The translations under genes and the position numbers were made by a program. A stretch of DNA of 63,581 nucleotides from Sphaerisporangium melleum (lineage in GTDB: Bacteria > Actinomycetota > Actinomycetes > Streptosporangiales > Streptosporangiaceae). Below the pieces are notes generated by a model. The model did not search any database. It was not told the origin of the DNA and was given only the letters and a program-made list of their open reading frames with translations. This document shows positions 1-9,193 of this stretch, one piece after another; position 1 is the first letter of the stretch, and every line of letters begins with the position of its first letter. The DNA lies in contig NZ_BMNT01000002.1 in NCBI RefSeq assembly GCF_014646695.1, positions 49,319 through 112,899 of the forward strand, read 5' to 3'.

Positions 1-953
1 TCAAGCGGGCGCTGCGGATTCTGCCGGCCTACTGGCTGGTGGTGGCGGTGTCCATGCCGCTGTGGTCCCGCGATCACCTGGGCGACCTCAGGACCTGGCT
101 GCAACTGGTCTTCCTCGCGCAGAACTACGAACCGCACCCGTGGTGGTTCGGGCTCGGCCCGAAGGGGCTCGGGCAGATGTGGAGCCTGTGCGTGGAGGCC
201 GCCTTCTACCTGGTGCTGCCGCTGCTGGCCGGGCTGCTGGCGTGGTTCGCCCGCCGGGGCGGGGCGGACCTGGCGACGCGGGCGCGACGGCTGCTGGCCG
301 GGCTCGTCGTGCTGTCGGCCTGCTCCTACCTGTGGACCGTACTGGGCTACTACCCCGAGTACCGGCCCTACCTGCACACCTGGCTGCCGCGCTCCCTGGC
401 GTTCTTCACACCCGGCATGGCACTGGCCGTGGTGTCGGTGTGGGCGCGGCACGACAAGGACGGTCCGGCCGCGCGCTTCGTCCGCGCCGTCAACGCCTCC
501 CCCGGCTCACTGTGGCTGGTGGCCGCGCTCGCCTACGCGGTCGCCGCCTCGCCGGTCACCGGCATCCGGTTCTACGGCATCGACGGGGTCTGGAGCGGCC
601 TGTTCGAGCTGGCGCTCTACGGCAGCATCGCCGCCTGTCTCGTGGCGCCGTGCGCGCTGCTCGAACGCGGGGACGGCCCGATCGGCCGGCTGCTCGGCAA
701 CCGGGTGATGCGGTTCTTCGGGCGCATCTCCTATGGGGTGTTCCTCTGGCAGTTCTTCGCCCTCTTCCTCTGGTACGAATTCACCGGGCAGCAGCCGTTC
801 ACGGGCAACTTCCTGGTGAATCTGGTCATGGTCGGGGCGCTGACCGTCGCCCTGGCCACGCTGAGCCACCGGTACGTCGAGGAGCCGGCCCGCGGTCTCC
901 TTCGCTTCCTGCGCCCGGCGGCCACGTCGGAGCCGGCCCGGAAGTCCGCTTGA
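1..953 (+). CDS. Acyltransferase 3 family membrane protein (5' end outside window)
   Basis: The frame is open from the left edge: residues KRALRILPAYWL precede the first possible start inside the window (GTG at 39), so the N-terminus lies upstream. RILPAYWL is the typical end of the first conserved block of acyltransferase-3/OafA-type membrane O-acyltransferases. About eight hydrophobic segments follow. The visible part includes SLCVEAAFYLVLP, a version of the family's W-S-L-x-V-E-x-x-F motif, and ends in a cytoplasmic basic tail (YVEEPARGLLRFLRP). Such proteins move acyl groups onto envelope sugars or lipids, and the envelope-glycan genes on the opposite strand fit that. The substrate cannot be told from sequence. 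Confidence 0.85.
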   Translation, partial: KRALRILPAYWLVVAVSMPLWSRDHLGDLRTWLQLVFLAQNYEPHPWWFGLGPKGLGQMWSLCVEAAFYLVLPLLAGLLAWFARRGGADLATRARRLLAGLVVLSACSYLWTVLGYYPEYRPYLHTWLPRSLAFFTPGMALAVVSVWARHDKDGPAARFVRAVNASPGSLWLVAALAYAVAASPVTGIRFYGIDGVWSGLFELALYGSIAACLVAPCALLERGDGPIGRLLGNRVMRFFGRISYGVFLWQFFALFLWYEFTGQQPFTGNFLVNLVMVGALTVALATLSHRYVEEPARGLLRFLRPAATSEPARKSA

Positions 954-1055
954 CGCGGGGTGCCGATGGGATGGCCCGTTCGCCGCACATATCGGGCGCG
1001 ACGTGGTGTTATGCTCCCGGGCACCCGGCCCGACTCGTGTGAGGACACAGCAGAC

Positions 1056-1799
1056 GTGGAGCTCCCGCACCCGCCGTTCCGTGCCACTTCGCGGCGGTCG
1101 GTCCGGCTGTTCGCCGCGTTCCGCAAGGAGCAGACCGACCCCGACTTCTTCTACGGGCTGCTCGCCCGGGACACCGCCGCCCAGCTCGCCGGGTACGCCG
1201 ACCTGCCCGGCGCGCTCGTGGCCGACGTCGGCGGCGGGCCCGGCTACTTCACCGAGGCGCTGCGGGCATACGGCGCGCGGACCTTGTGCGTGGACTGCGA
1301 CGCCGGGGAGATGATGGCGCGCGACGGCGCGGTCCCCGAGGGGGCGATCCTCGGCAGCGCCCTGGACATTCCGCTGCGCGACGGCTCGGTGGACGTCTGC
1401 TTCTCCTCCAACGTGCTGGAGCACGTCCCCGACCCGTGGCGGATGGCCGGCGAGATGCTGCGGGTGACCCGGCCGGGCGGCGTGGTGTACCTGTCCTTCA
1501 CCAACTGGCTGTCCCCGTGGGGCGGGCACGAGACCTCGCCCTGGCACTACCTGGGCGGGCACCGCGCCGCGCGCCGGTACGAGCGGCGGTACGGGCGGCG
1601 GCCGAAGAACGTGTACGGCGAGAGCCTCTATCCGGTCTCGGTGGCAGGCGCGCTGCGCTGGGCGCGCTCGCGTACGGACGCCGCGGTGCTGGCCGCCCGG
1701 CCCCGCTACCACCCGGAGTGGGCCACGGGCGTGGTCCGGCTACCCGGCGTCCGCGAGATCGTGACCTGGAACCTGCTGATCGTCCTGCGCCGCCGCTGA
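1056..1799 (+). CDS. Class I SAM-dependent methyltransferase
   Basis: A compact methyltransferase of about 247 residues. The SAM-binding glycine loop is VADVGGGPGYFTEAL, followed by acidic LCVDCD after strand 2 and SSNVLEHVPDPWRMAGEMLRVTRPGG as motifs II/III. I start at GTG 1056 because GAGGAC lies 9 nt upstream and family members begin close to the RRSVRLFAAFRKEQTDPDFFY helix. The frame is open further upstream to 960 without a better ribosome site. The last 60 bp overlap convergently with the DUF3068 gene on the other strand. The substrate is unknown. A sugar or lipid target is possible from the acyltransferase just upstream and the glycan genes opposite. Confidence 0.8.
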   Translation: MELPHPPFRATSRRSVRLFAAFRKEQTDPDFFYGLLARDTAAQLAGYADLPGALVADVGGGPGYFTEALRAYGARTLCVDCDAGEMMARDGAVPEGAILGSALDIPLRDGSVDVCFSSNVLEHVPDPWRMAGEMLRVTRPGGVVYLSFTNWLSPWGGHETSPWHYLGGHRAARRYERRYGRRPKNVYGESLYPVSVAGALRWARSRTDAAVLAARPRYHPEWATGVVRLPGVREIVTWNLLIVLRRR

Positions 1800-2990
1800 C
1801 CTCTCCGTCGCGGGCGGGCGATCGGCCTGGTCCGTGACCGTGGAAACCTCGTCCGGACGCGGATTCCGGTCTGCGCCAGGAGCCTGACCTGAGCCCGGTT
1901 TCTCGTCCGAGCTCAGGTTCTGCCTTGAGCCCGGTTTTTCGACTGAGCTTGGGTTCTGGTCTGGGCGCGGGGTCTGGTCGGAGTGCGGGTCGTGGCCTGT
2001 GGGCGGGGTCTTGCGGCGGCGGCCCGCGCCCAGGGCGACCGCCAGGGACACCAGGGCCAGGACGAGGAAGACGGCCGGGAGGACGTCTCTGACCAGGACG
2101 GCCCACCGGCGGAACGCGCCTGCCACCGCGGCCTGGTCCTCAACGTCTCCGGCGGCGGTGACCAGGTCGGCCCGGAAAGCGACGGCGCGGTCCACCTGGT
2201 CGGGCGTGCGCAGCGTGTCCGCGCGCTGCTCGCGCACCCGGACCGGGAGCCCGCTCTCCGGTTCGACCCAGAACGTACGGGTGATCCGCACGTACCGGGC
2301 CACGTCCACCGGACGCGTCCCGGGCAGCCCGAGTACCCTCGCGGGGACCTGGCCGGGCAGGTCCTGCACCTTCGCCGGGCCGATCGAATAGGAGTAGCGG
2401 CGGACCGGCAGGCCCGCGACCTCCTCCTCGCCCTCGTACCGCAGGGCGACCTCGCGCTTGAGCACCGGGTCGAACATGGGGTACCCGCGCGGCTCGGCGC
2501 GGTGCGGCAACCGGAAGGCCAGTCCGGTCTGCCGGACGGCGCTGTCGTCGTCGATGTACGCGCCGCAGCAGTTCACCGCCAGGCCGGTGCGCCGGTCGAA
2601 GGCCGTCCGCCGCTCGTGGTAGTCGATCCGCGGCCCGGAGCCGGCCTCCAGCGAGGAGAACTCCACCCACACCGCCGTACGGTCGTCTCCGGCCGGCGGG
2701 TCGCCGTACAGCGAGACGGTCTCGGTGACCGGCACGCCGGTGCGGGTCTGGAACGTCGCGGTGTCCAGGTAGGTGGCGGTGTCGTCGACCAGCCGGTAGA
2801 CCGTGCGCTGCTCCGAAGGCAGGGTGAGGCCGCCGGGGTAGACGTACCAGCGCCACAGAACGGCCATGGTGACCAGGAACGCCACCAGGACCGCGCAGGC
2901 CGTCCGGACGAGCTGAACCCGCGTCGATCCTGGTCCTCTCGCCTGGTGGTTCCCGGGCACGACGGTGGCGGCCTCGGCGCGGCGGATCAT
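1740..2990 (-). CDS. DUF3068 (PorA-like) membrane-anchored protein with repeat tail
   Basis: A protein of 416 residues. Residues about 20-45 form an N-terminal membrane segment (VQLVRTACAVLVAFLVTMAVL). A large extracellular domain follows with the DUF3068 pattern (YPGGLTLPSEQRTVYRL, then conserved TFWVEPESGLPVRVREQ). A second membrane helix (AVFLVLALVSLAVALGAG) lies near residue 325. The tail is a hydrophilic, repetitive cytoplasmic stretch. ATG 2990 overlaps the stop of the arabinofuranosyltransferase gene in an ATGA arrangement, so the two are probably translationally coupled. DUF3068 proteins recur beside actinobacterial cell-envelope glycan genes; their biochemical role is unknown to me. 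The 3' end overlaps the convergent methyltransferase gene by 60 bp. Confidence 0.82.
   Translation of the reverse strand: MIRRAEAATVVPGNHQARGPGSTRVQLVRTACAVLVAFLVTMAVLWRWYVYPGGLTLPSEQRTVYRLVDDTATYLDTATFQTRTGVPVTETVSLYGDPPAGDDRTAVWVEFSSLEAGSGPRIDYHERRTAFDRRTGLAVNCCGAYIDDDSAVRQTGLAFRLPHRAEPRGYPMFDPVLKREVALRYEGEEEVAGLPVRRYSYSIGPAKVQDLPGQVPARVLGLPGTRPVDVARYVRITRTFWVEPESGLPVRVREQRADTLRTPDQVDRAVAFRADLVTAAGDVEDQAAVAGAFRRWAVLVRDVLPAVFLVLALVSLAVALGAGRRRKTPPTGHDPHSDQTPRPDQNPSSVEKPGSRQNLSSDEKPGSGQAPGADRNPRPDEVSTVTDQADRPPATERSAAAQDDQQVPGHDLADAG
1855..1998 (-). repeat. 36-nt tandem repeats in the DUF3068 tail
   Basis: Units at 1891-1926 and 1927-1962 are closely related, with both plus strands opening GAGCCCGGTTT. 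More diverged copies flank them (1855-1890, 1963-1998). The period is 12 codons and gives repeating QNPSSVEKPGSR / QNLSSDEKPGSG-type peptides. The frame is kept, so the protein tail is extended in 12-residue steps. Confidence 0.75.
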
Positions 2991-5900
2991 CCGGACACCG
3001 CCGCCGGGCGGTCCACGACCGGGGCCGTGGTATGCCGGGACGGCGGTGCGCCGGGGCCGGGGCGGTCGCGCGGGCGCTCTGGTACGGCGGCGAGCAGTCG
3101 TGCGACGACCAGCAGGCAGCAGAGCTGGGGCACCAGCCGGACGAGGGTGTCGATACCGAGGTTCGTTCCGGCCGCCGCGCTCAGCCCGGCCAGGGCGAGC
3201 GCCGCCCCGGCTACCCAGGGGGACAGGAACGCCCGCGCCGCCTGCCGCACCGGCCCGCGTACGGCGTGCTGGGCGAGCAGCACCCGCGGCAGCCAGAGCC
3301 AGGCGGCCACCAGCACCGTGACCAGGGCGGCACCGGTGAAGCCGCCGGTCCACAGGCCGACCAGCGGTGCGGCGCCGAGCGCCCAATGCCCTGGCACCCC
3401 GCTGGGCCCGGCCGGCGGGTGACGCCGTCCCTGCGGGAAGTGACGCTCACCCTCGACCTGAGGGTGCCGCCTGGCGCTGGTGGGAGGGAGGTGTCGCCCA
3501 TCATCGGCCAGACGACCGGTTCCGGACGCAGAGCCGCGTCGTCCTGGTCTGCGCCAGGGCCAGGCCAGGAGGAGGACCACGGCGGCGAGGCCGGCCCCGG
3601 CCGCCAGCGACCATCGGTAGCCGGCGTCCGGCTCGTACCGGAGCACGACGGTGCCCGCGCCGGGCGGCAGGATCCACGCCTGGCGCCAGCCGTCCAGCCG
3701 GACGGGGGTGAGGCGGGATCCGCCCAGGTAGGCATGCCAGCCCGCGTTGTAGTTCTCGTTCACGGTCAGGTACGAGCGCTCGGTGGCCGACACCGCGAGC
3801 CGCCGCTCCTCCGGCCCCCACGCCTCGACGCGCGCCGGGACGACGCGGATGCCCGGGTTCGTCCCGTCACGTGACGCCTCGCCACCGGACGCGCCTGCCC
3901 CGCTTTCCGTACGCGTGCCGGTGCCGGGCCGGTCGCGCAGGACGACCGACCGGACGCGGAAGGCATCGGTGGCGGCGACGGAGAGATAGGACATGCCGGG
4001 GATGAGCCGCACCGGCGCGCAGCCGGCGAACGACAGCGGGCGCCCGTTCAGCACGTCGCCCAGCGTCCCGCCGACGACCCGGGTCGGCACGATGGTGCCG
4101 TCGACGGTCAGGGTGGGGCCGTAGCCGCAGGGCAGCCGCAGCGGGAAGCCGTCGAGGCGGCCGAGCGGATCGGCACCCGGGATGGTCAGCTCGGTGACCT
4201 CGATGGGCCGGGAGGCGGGGGCGGTGAACTCCACCTGCAGCCGCCGCGTGGTGAGCGCCGGGAACGCGACCCGCCCGTCGCGGCCGACCCACGCCTGCAC
4301 GGTGCGCGTACCGGTCCTGATGGTCACCCTGACCGGCGGCTCACCGAGATGGGAGTCGGGGAACAGCACCTTGACCTCGGCGAACGTGCGCGGCCGGCCG
4401 AGATCGATGGTCAGCGTGGGCCGCCGATCCAACGGCTGGGCGTACCAGACGGTGGACGGGTCGCCGTCCATGGCGGCGCGGCCGAGCACGGCGGGATGGT
4501 CGGTGACGGTCGAGGACGCCGTGACCTGCGGGTACACGTCCGGCAGGGTGGTGAGCAGTGTGGCCTGCCTGGGGTCGGTGAGCACCGCGGTGCCGGTGGC
4601 CGTGCGCGTCCGCGGGGCGGTCACCTCGAACAGCCGCTGGAAGGCGTAGCCGTCCTCGCCGAGGATCGGCAGCCGGCGCGAGCAGGTCCAGGTGGACGAC
4701 CCCCGCATGCAGGCGGGGGCGCTGCCCTGGGAGGTCAGCAGCACGGTGCCCGCGTCGGCGCCGCCGGGCGGCGGCGGCACGGCGATGGCGCGGGCGGGGG
4801 TGACGCCGGGGATGGCGACCTCGGTGATGCCGACCCGGTCGCCGAAGGGGTCGGCGGACCGGTAGGCCAGCCCGGTGACCCGGATGCGCAGCCAGGTGGT
4901 CCGGCCGCGCGGCGGGGCGACGAGCTGCGGGTCGGCGGTCTGCCGGACGGCGACCCGCCGGGCGCCGGTCGCGGTGGACAGCTCGACCTCGCTGACCGGC
5001 GGGCCGATGGCGCCCTGCTCGAAGGCGAGGGTGATGTCCCCGATGTCCACCGGCTCGACGAACCGCACCTCCAGCCACTCGCCGAGGGCGCCGCGCCACC
5101 CGTCCGACCGCCAGCCGGTGCGCGCGTCGCCGTCGAACGCGGCGTAGGGCAGCCGTCCCGGGTCGCGCCCGCCCGGCGCGGCGGTGACGTCGGCGTCGGA
5201 GGACGAGGCGCGTACGTCGGCCACGCCGAGGTAGCGGGCGAAGGAGGTGGCCGAGGTCCAGGCCGGGTCGAGCAGGTCGGTCACCGGCTCCTGCCGCGCG
5301 GCTTCGGGCAGGGTCGGGCCGGTGCTCCTGCGCACGTCGCGGAAGGCCGTCTGCCGGTGGCGCAGCGTGTCGGTGACCACCGTACGGCCGGCGGGCACGG
5401 CCGACGCGCCGGGCTCGTCGCCGACCAGTACGGGTGTGTCGTCCGCCAGCACGCCCTGCTCGGCCATCGCGAGCACCCCCTCGGGCGCGCCGGCCATGCG
5501 CACCGTCCCGGAGGCGGGGACGACGCCGGCGATCGGCGCGGGGTCCGGCACCGCCCACACCTCCAGCGCCGGATACGGCTGGTCGAACCAGCCGGCGGCC
5601 GTGCTGATGGAGGCCTGCCCGACCTGCGGGCCGAACTGCGCGACGCGCACCAGGCCGGTGGAGTCCTCCAAGGTCTGGTGCACCCTGGCCGGCCACGCCG
5701 AGCCGATGGTCTCGCGAGCCAGGTCGTTACGGACGAGCAGGTACTTCACCCCGATGCGGCGCAGGGTGGCGGTCAGCCCGGCCGAGCCCTCTCCGTTGGA
5801 GAACCGCTCGTCGATCGCCTGGAGCAGGCGGGCCAGCCCGGCCGAGCCCCATGGGACGTTGGAGTGGGTGGCCCAGCGCACGGTGAGCAGCGATTGCATG

Positions 5901-7378
5901 GGTTCGTCCAGCGGACGGCCCCACAGGTACTCGCCGCGCTTGGAGCCGGGGACGGCGAGCACCATGCCGTGGCCGGTGTCGCCGTTCAGCCAGGTGGCGG
6001 CGTCCCGCCAGTACGAGGGCAGGTCCGCGAACGCGCCGGCGGGAGTGATGCCGGCCGTGGCGACCGGCACGACCGACAGCCCGACCAGCCCGGCGGCGGC
6101 CACCGGCAGCACGGCGAGCCGGGCGACCACCGGCGGCAGTACAAGCCCTCCAGGTCGGGCCGCGACCAGGGATGGGCGCCGCACCGGCAGGGCGGCCAGG
6201 CCCAGGGCGAGAGGGAGCCGCAGCAGGGCGTCGAACTTGTGCAGGTTGCGGAACGGCGCGAGCGGGCCGTCCAGCAGGCTCCTGACCTGCCCGGCCCATG
6301 GGAAGGCCAGCGCGTCGGCGTGCCCGGCGGTCACGATGACCACCCCGGCGAGCACCGACAGGACCAGGAACGTCCGCTCCGGCGTGCCGCGGCGCAGCAG
6401 CCCGGCCAGGCCCGCGGCGGCGACGGCGGCGGTGACCGCGATCAGCCACGGCCGGGTGGCCTGGTCGTAGGAGGCCGGCAGCCACGGCCCGCCGTCCACC
6501 GGCAGGAAGGAGATCCAGCTGGAGGTGCCGCGCAGGGTGTTGAACAGGGAGGTGACGCCGGTGGTGGCGTCCGCCGTCTCGATGAACGGCAGGAAGGAGA
6601 AGATGTAGCGGCCGAGGACGACCAGCGGCACGAGCCACCACATCGACACCGCGGCCACGCAGGACAGCCACCAGGCCAGCAGCCGCCGCTTGCGGGGGCC
6701 GTTACGCCTGGTCAGCAGGTACAGCAGCGGCACCACCAGGACGGCAAGCTCGGCGGCGGCGTTGATGCCGCCCGCGAACAGGAACGCGACGGCGGACGCC
6801 GCCGCGGCCGTACGGGGGCGCGAGGCCCCCTGCGCGCCGCGTACCAGCGGCAGCACGATCCAGGGCAGCACGGCGCTCGGCTGGAACTCCGAGGAGTTGA
6901 CCCCGACGAGGGCGAGCGCGTGCGGCGCGAGCGCGTACGCCAGCCCGGCGAGCAGGCGGGTGTCCGGTGAGCCGGCGCGCAGGGCACGGGCCAGCCGCTC
7001 GGCGCCGAGGAACGCCGCGCACAGCACCAGGGTCATCCACAGCCGCTGGATGTTCCACGCGGGCATGTCCAGCCAGCGGAACAGCGCGTAGAACGGCCCC
7101 ATCGGGAACAGGTAACCGTACGCCTGGTTCTGCAGGTGGCCGAAGAACGCGTCGTCCCACAGATGCGCCGCCCGCTCCAGGAACCCGACCGGGTTCACCG
7201 CCATGTCGAGCTTGGTCTCGGAGATCACCTGGCCCGGCGAGGTGTTGAACGTGATCGCCCCGAGCAGCAGGCACCCGGCCAGCAACCGAAGCCCTCGTCG
7301 CAACCGCGCGCCGGGCTGGTCGCGGTCAGGGAGTATGGCTCTCACCTGCGGCGAGCCGGAAGGCGAGCGGCCGGACAT
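2987..7378 (-). CDS. AftD-like alpha-(1->3)-arabinofuranosyltransferase
   Basis: A giant membrane glycosyltransferase of 1,463 residues; mycobacterial AftD is about 1,400. The N-terminal half is a GT-C type polytopic domain. It begins GAITFNTSPGQVISETKLD, where the acidic SETKLDMAVNP block is the family's conserved catalytic-loop region. The middle carries two discoidin/F5-8C-like carbohydrate-binding domains (near residues 720-830 and 930-1050). Two or more helices close the protein. AftD transfers arabinofuranose from decaprenyl-phosphoryl-arabinose onto arabinan in mycobacteria. Whether this organism makes arabinan is not shown here, so the acceptor is inferred. The ATG at 7378 overlaps the GT4 gene by 53 bp; GTG 7345 is an alternative start. 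It is coupled to DUF3068 downstream. Confidence 0.88.
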   Translation of the reverse strand: MSGRSPSGSPQVRAILPDRDQPGARLRRGLRLLAGCLLLGAITFNTSPGQVISETKLDMAVNPVGFLERAAHLWDDAFFGHLQNQAYGYLFPMGPFYALFRWLDMPAWNIQRLWMTLVLCAAFLGAERLARALRAGSPDTRLLAGLAYALAPHALALVGVNSSEFQPSAVLPWIVLPLVRGAQGASRPRTAAAASAVAFLFAGGINAAAELAVLVVPLLYLLTRRNGPRKRRLLAWWLSCVAAVSMWWLVPLVVLGRYIFSFLPFIETADATTGVTSLFNTLRGTSSWISFLPVDGGPWLPASYDQATRPWLIAVTAAVAAAGLAGLLRRGTPERTFLVLSVLAGVVIVTAGHADALAFPWAGQVRSLLDGPLAPFRNLHKFDALLRLPLALGLAALPVRRPSLVAARPGGLVLPPVVARLAVLPVAAAGLVGLSVVPVATAGITPAGAFADLPSYWRDAATWLNGDTGHGMVLAVPGSKRGEYLWGRPLDEPMQSLLTVRWATHSNVPWGSAGLARLLQAIDERFSNGEGSAGLTATLRRIGVKYLLVRNDLARETIGSAWPARVHQTLEDSTGLVRVAQFGPQVGQASISTAAGWFDQPYPALEVWAVPDPAPIAGVVPASGTVRMAGAPEGVLAMAEQGVLADDTPVLVGDEPGASAVPAGRTVVTDTLRHRQTAFRDVRRSTGPTLPEAARQEPVTDLLDPAWTSATSFARYLGVADVRASSSDADVTAAPGGRDPGRLPYAAFDGDARTGWRSDGWRGALGEWLEVRFVEPVDIGDITLAFEQGAIGPPVSEVELSTATGARRVAVRQTADPQLVAPPRGRTTWLRIRVTGLAYRSADPFGDRVGITEVAIPGVTPARAIAVPPPPGGADAGTVLLTSQGSAPACMRGSSTWTCSRRLPILGEDGYAFQRLFEVTAPRTRTATGTAVLTDPRQATLLTTLPDVYPQVTASSTVTDHPAVLGRAAMDGDPSTVWYAQPLDRRPTLTIDLGRPRTFAEVKVLFPDSHLGEPPVRVTIRTGTRTVQAWVGRDGRVAFPALTTRRLQVEFTAPASRPIEVTELTIPGADPLGRLDGFPLRLPCGYGPTLTVDGTIVPTRVVGGTLGDVLNGRPLSFAGCAPVRLIPGMSYLSVAATDAFRVRSVVLRDRPGTGTRTESGAGASGGEASRDGTNPGIRVVPARVEAWGPEERRLAVSATERSYLTVNENYNAGWHAYLGGSRLTPVRLDGWRQAWILPPGAGTVVLRYEPDAGYRWSLAAGAGLAAVVLLLAWPWRRPGRRGSASGTGRLADDGRHLPPTSARRHPQVEGERHFPQGRRHPPAGPSGVPGHWALGAAPLVGLWTGGFTGAALVTVLVAAWLWLPRVLLAQHAVRGPVRQAARAFLSPWVAGAALALAGLSAAAGTNLGIDTLVRLVPQLCCLLVVARLLAAVPERPRDRPGPGAPPSRHTTAPVVDRPAAVSG

Positions 7379-8603
7379 GCCCCTTTTGCTCCAGTTCGGC
7401 GGTGATGAGTCCGGTCATCCTAGCGCCCGTCCTCCCCCAGGAGAATTCCGCCGCCCAGCTCCGGCAGGCCCGCTGGACCTCGGCGCGGCGCACCGGGTCG
7501 GACAGCTCCTCAAGTGCGCGGTCCACCACCTCGGCCAGCGACTCGCCCTCCCGGACCAGCCAGCCCGTGACACCCTCCCGCACCGAGTCGCGCAGCCCCG
7601 CCACGTCGTAGGCCACGGTGGGTACGCCGAGCGCGGCGGCCTCGATCACCGTCAGCCCCCAGCCCTCGAACTCCGAGGCCGTCACGGCCAGCCGGGCCGC
7701 GCTGAGGACGGCGTTCTTCTCCGCCTCGGCCAGGAAACCGTGCAAGGTCACCCGCCCGGCCCCGCCCCGCTCGCGGAACTCGTGGACGCGGCGCGCCAGC
7801 GGCTCGTACTCCGGCCCCCGGCCCACCACGTGGACGTGCAGGCCGGGACGGTTGTCCCGCAGCTCAGGGACCAGGTCCACCACGCGTTCCACGCGCTTGT
7901 GACCGACGAGCCGGCCGAGGTAGGCCACCACGGGGTCGCCTTCGACCGCGGCTCCGCCGACCGGCGTCGCGACCGGGCGCACGGCCGGGCCGCCGTTCGG
8001 GATGACCTCGATCGGAGCGAGCCAGCCGAGCCGTTCCCGCAGTTCCGCGCGGGAGGACTCCGAGACCGTCACCGTCGTGCGGCGGCGGTAGAGCAGCCGG
8101 GCGACCGGCCCCTCGATGAAGCAGCCCAGGCGCGCCAGCGCGCGGGGGAAGAAGGCGTGGAACTGCCGGTCGTGCACGTGGTGCACGAGACAGATCACCG
8201 TCGTACGCCGCGACACCACGAGGGGCGCGAAGAACGGGATGCCGTTCATGCAGTCGATGACGACGTCGAAGCGGCGCCGGCGCAGCAGCAGCCACAGCGC
8301 GACCAGCGGATAGACCAGGTAGCGGTTGCCCATCCGCCGCAACTCGATGCCGTCGCGCCGTTCGCGGCCCGCCTGGCCCGGCTCGCGGCCGGTCAGGAAG
8401 TGGACGGACGCGCCCTGGGCGAGCAGGTGGCGGCCGACCTGCCAGGCGTACTCCTCGGCCCCGCCCGCGACCGACTGCGCGGGCTCCCGGAAGTTGCACA
8501 CGGCGACCCGTACGCCCGTCAACCGCCGGTCGGCCGCCTCCTGCCCACCGGCCACCTGTGGCACCGGCCGGGGCGGGAAGTGGCCCACCTGCTGTGCGAC
8601 CAC
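7326..8603 (-). CDS. GT4-family glycosyltransferase (GT-B fold)
   Basis: About 425 residues from GTG 8603, chosen because AAGGAG lies 5 nt upstream (8609-8614). The open frame continues upstream to 8825, and a TTG at 8522 just before the first strand (GVRVAVCNFREP) is another option. Family signs are the N-terminal GGAEEYAWQVGRHL acceptor-site helix, the VIPNGGP loop, VVAYLGRLVGHKRVERVVDL opening the C-terminal Rossmann domain, and FEGWGLTVIEAAALGVPTVAYDVAGL, whose first Glu sits in the usual E-x7-E nucleotide-sugar motif. It is predicted cytoplasmic. It probably adds a sugar to a lipid-linked or envelope glycan handled by the downstream AftD-like enzyme, with which it overlaps. Confidence 0.87.
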   Translation of the reverse strand: MVAQQVGHFPPRPVPQVAGGQEAADRRLTGVRVAVCNFREPAQSVAGGAEEYAWQVGRHLLAQGASVHFLTGREPGQAGRERRDGIELRRMGNRYLVYPLVALWLLLRRRRFDVVIDCMNGIPFFAPLVVSRRTTVICLVHHVHDRQFHAFFPRALARLGCFIEGPVARLLYRRRTTVTVSESSRAELRERLGWLAPIEVIPNGGPAVRPVATPVGGAAVEGDPVVAYLGRLVGHKRVERVVDLVPELRDNRPGLHVHVVGRGPEYEPLARRVHEFRERGGAGRVTLHGFLAEAEKNAVLSAARLAVTASEFEGWGLTVIEAAALGVPTVAYDVAGLRDSVREGVTGWLVREGESLAEVVDRALEELSDPVRRAEVQRACRSWAAEFSWGRTGARMTGLITAELEQKGHVRPLAFRLAAGESHTP

Positions 8604-8840
8604 GGACACTCCTTCGTGTGCGTTCGAGCCCTCCCTGGCCGGTGCCGCCCGCCGTACGCCCGCCGCCGCGGCGTACCCCTCACGGTCGTCCAATGTGCTC
8701 CGCCGCGTCGCATCCGGCTCGGAGCGGTGCTCCGCCTGGTCGCGGGCACGGCGAAAGCACACCCTCGTGCTCATGGATCGGAAGTTCGGAATGCGGCGGC
8801 CCGGCTCAGCCGTCGCGCCGTCCACCGGACCCGGGGAAGG

Positions 8841-8972
8841 TCACCGGTTGCCGTAGTTGTACAGCGGCTTGTTCGGCGGTTCAGGGCTGGGGGCGACCAC
8901 GTTGACCACGCTGACGGACGCGCCGATCGCCAGAACCACCCCAACGAGGAGAGCGGCGAGCACTCGCAGCAT
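8841..8972 (-). CDS. DUF2613-like small secreted/membrane protein
   Basis: A 43-residue gene (MLRVLAALLVGVVLAIGASV...NKPLYNYGNR). A GGAG Shine-Dalgarno sits 7 nt before ATG 8972, and a strong hydrophobic segment covers residues 4-25. The short polar tail PEPPNKPLYNYGNR is typical of the DUF2613 mini-proteins. In mycobacteria such a gene (Rv0236A) sits directly beside aftD, and the same association here supports both calls. It probably acts at the membrane with the glycan enzymes; its function is unknown. Confidence 0.72.
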   Translation of the reverse strand: MLRVLAALLVGVVLAIGASVSVVNVVAPSPEPPNKPLYNYGNR

Positions 8973-9024
8973 TGGGCTTCTCCTTTTCGAAGTCCGGAGT
9001 CGCGGGGGACCCCACCGAGACTAG

Positions 9025-9068
9025 AACGTGATTCACCCGACAGGCGAGCCAATTGGTCAAAACGTGAT
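9025..9068 (-). promoter_or_regulatory. Direct repeat AACGTGAT upstream of the envelope cluster
   Basis: The octamer AACGTGAT occurs at 9025-9032 and 9061-9068, 36 bp apart and flanking CCAATTGG. The stretch 8973-9193 is AT-enriched for this genome and lies between the large membrane-protein gene and the mini-protein gene. It could hold the promoter or operator of the glycan genes. No clear -35/-10 pair was found. Confidence 0.3.
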
Positions 9069-9193
9069 AATCAGACTTACCGTCCAGTATGCGGCAGCCC
9101 TCCACCGTATCCGCCGCTCACCCCGCCAGCCCCCTGCGCCCCGTCGACCTCGGCCGAGGTCACCCACGCACCAGCGCCACCACGCGTTCTGCC

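Noticed and set aside
4349-6970. Plus-strand open frame of 873 codons antisense to aftD
   Set aside because: GC-skew shadow rich in Gly/Arg/Gln; the aftD-like frame on the other strand has recognisable domains.
8604-8825. N-terminal extension of the GT4 glycosyltransferase
   Set aside because: The stretch lacks conserved residues, and a good ribosome site favours GTG 8603.
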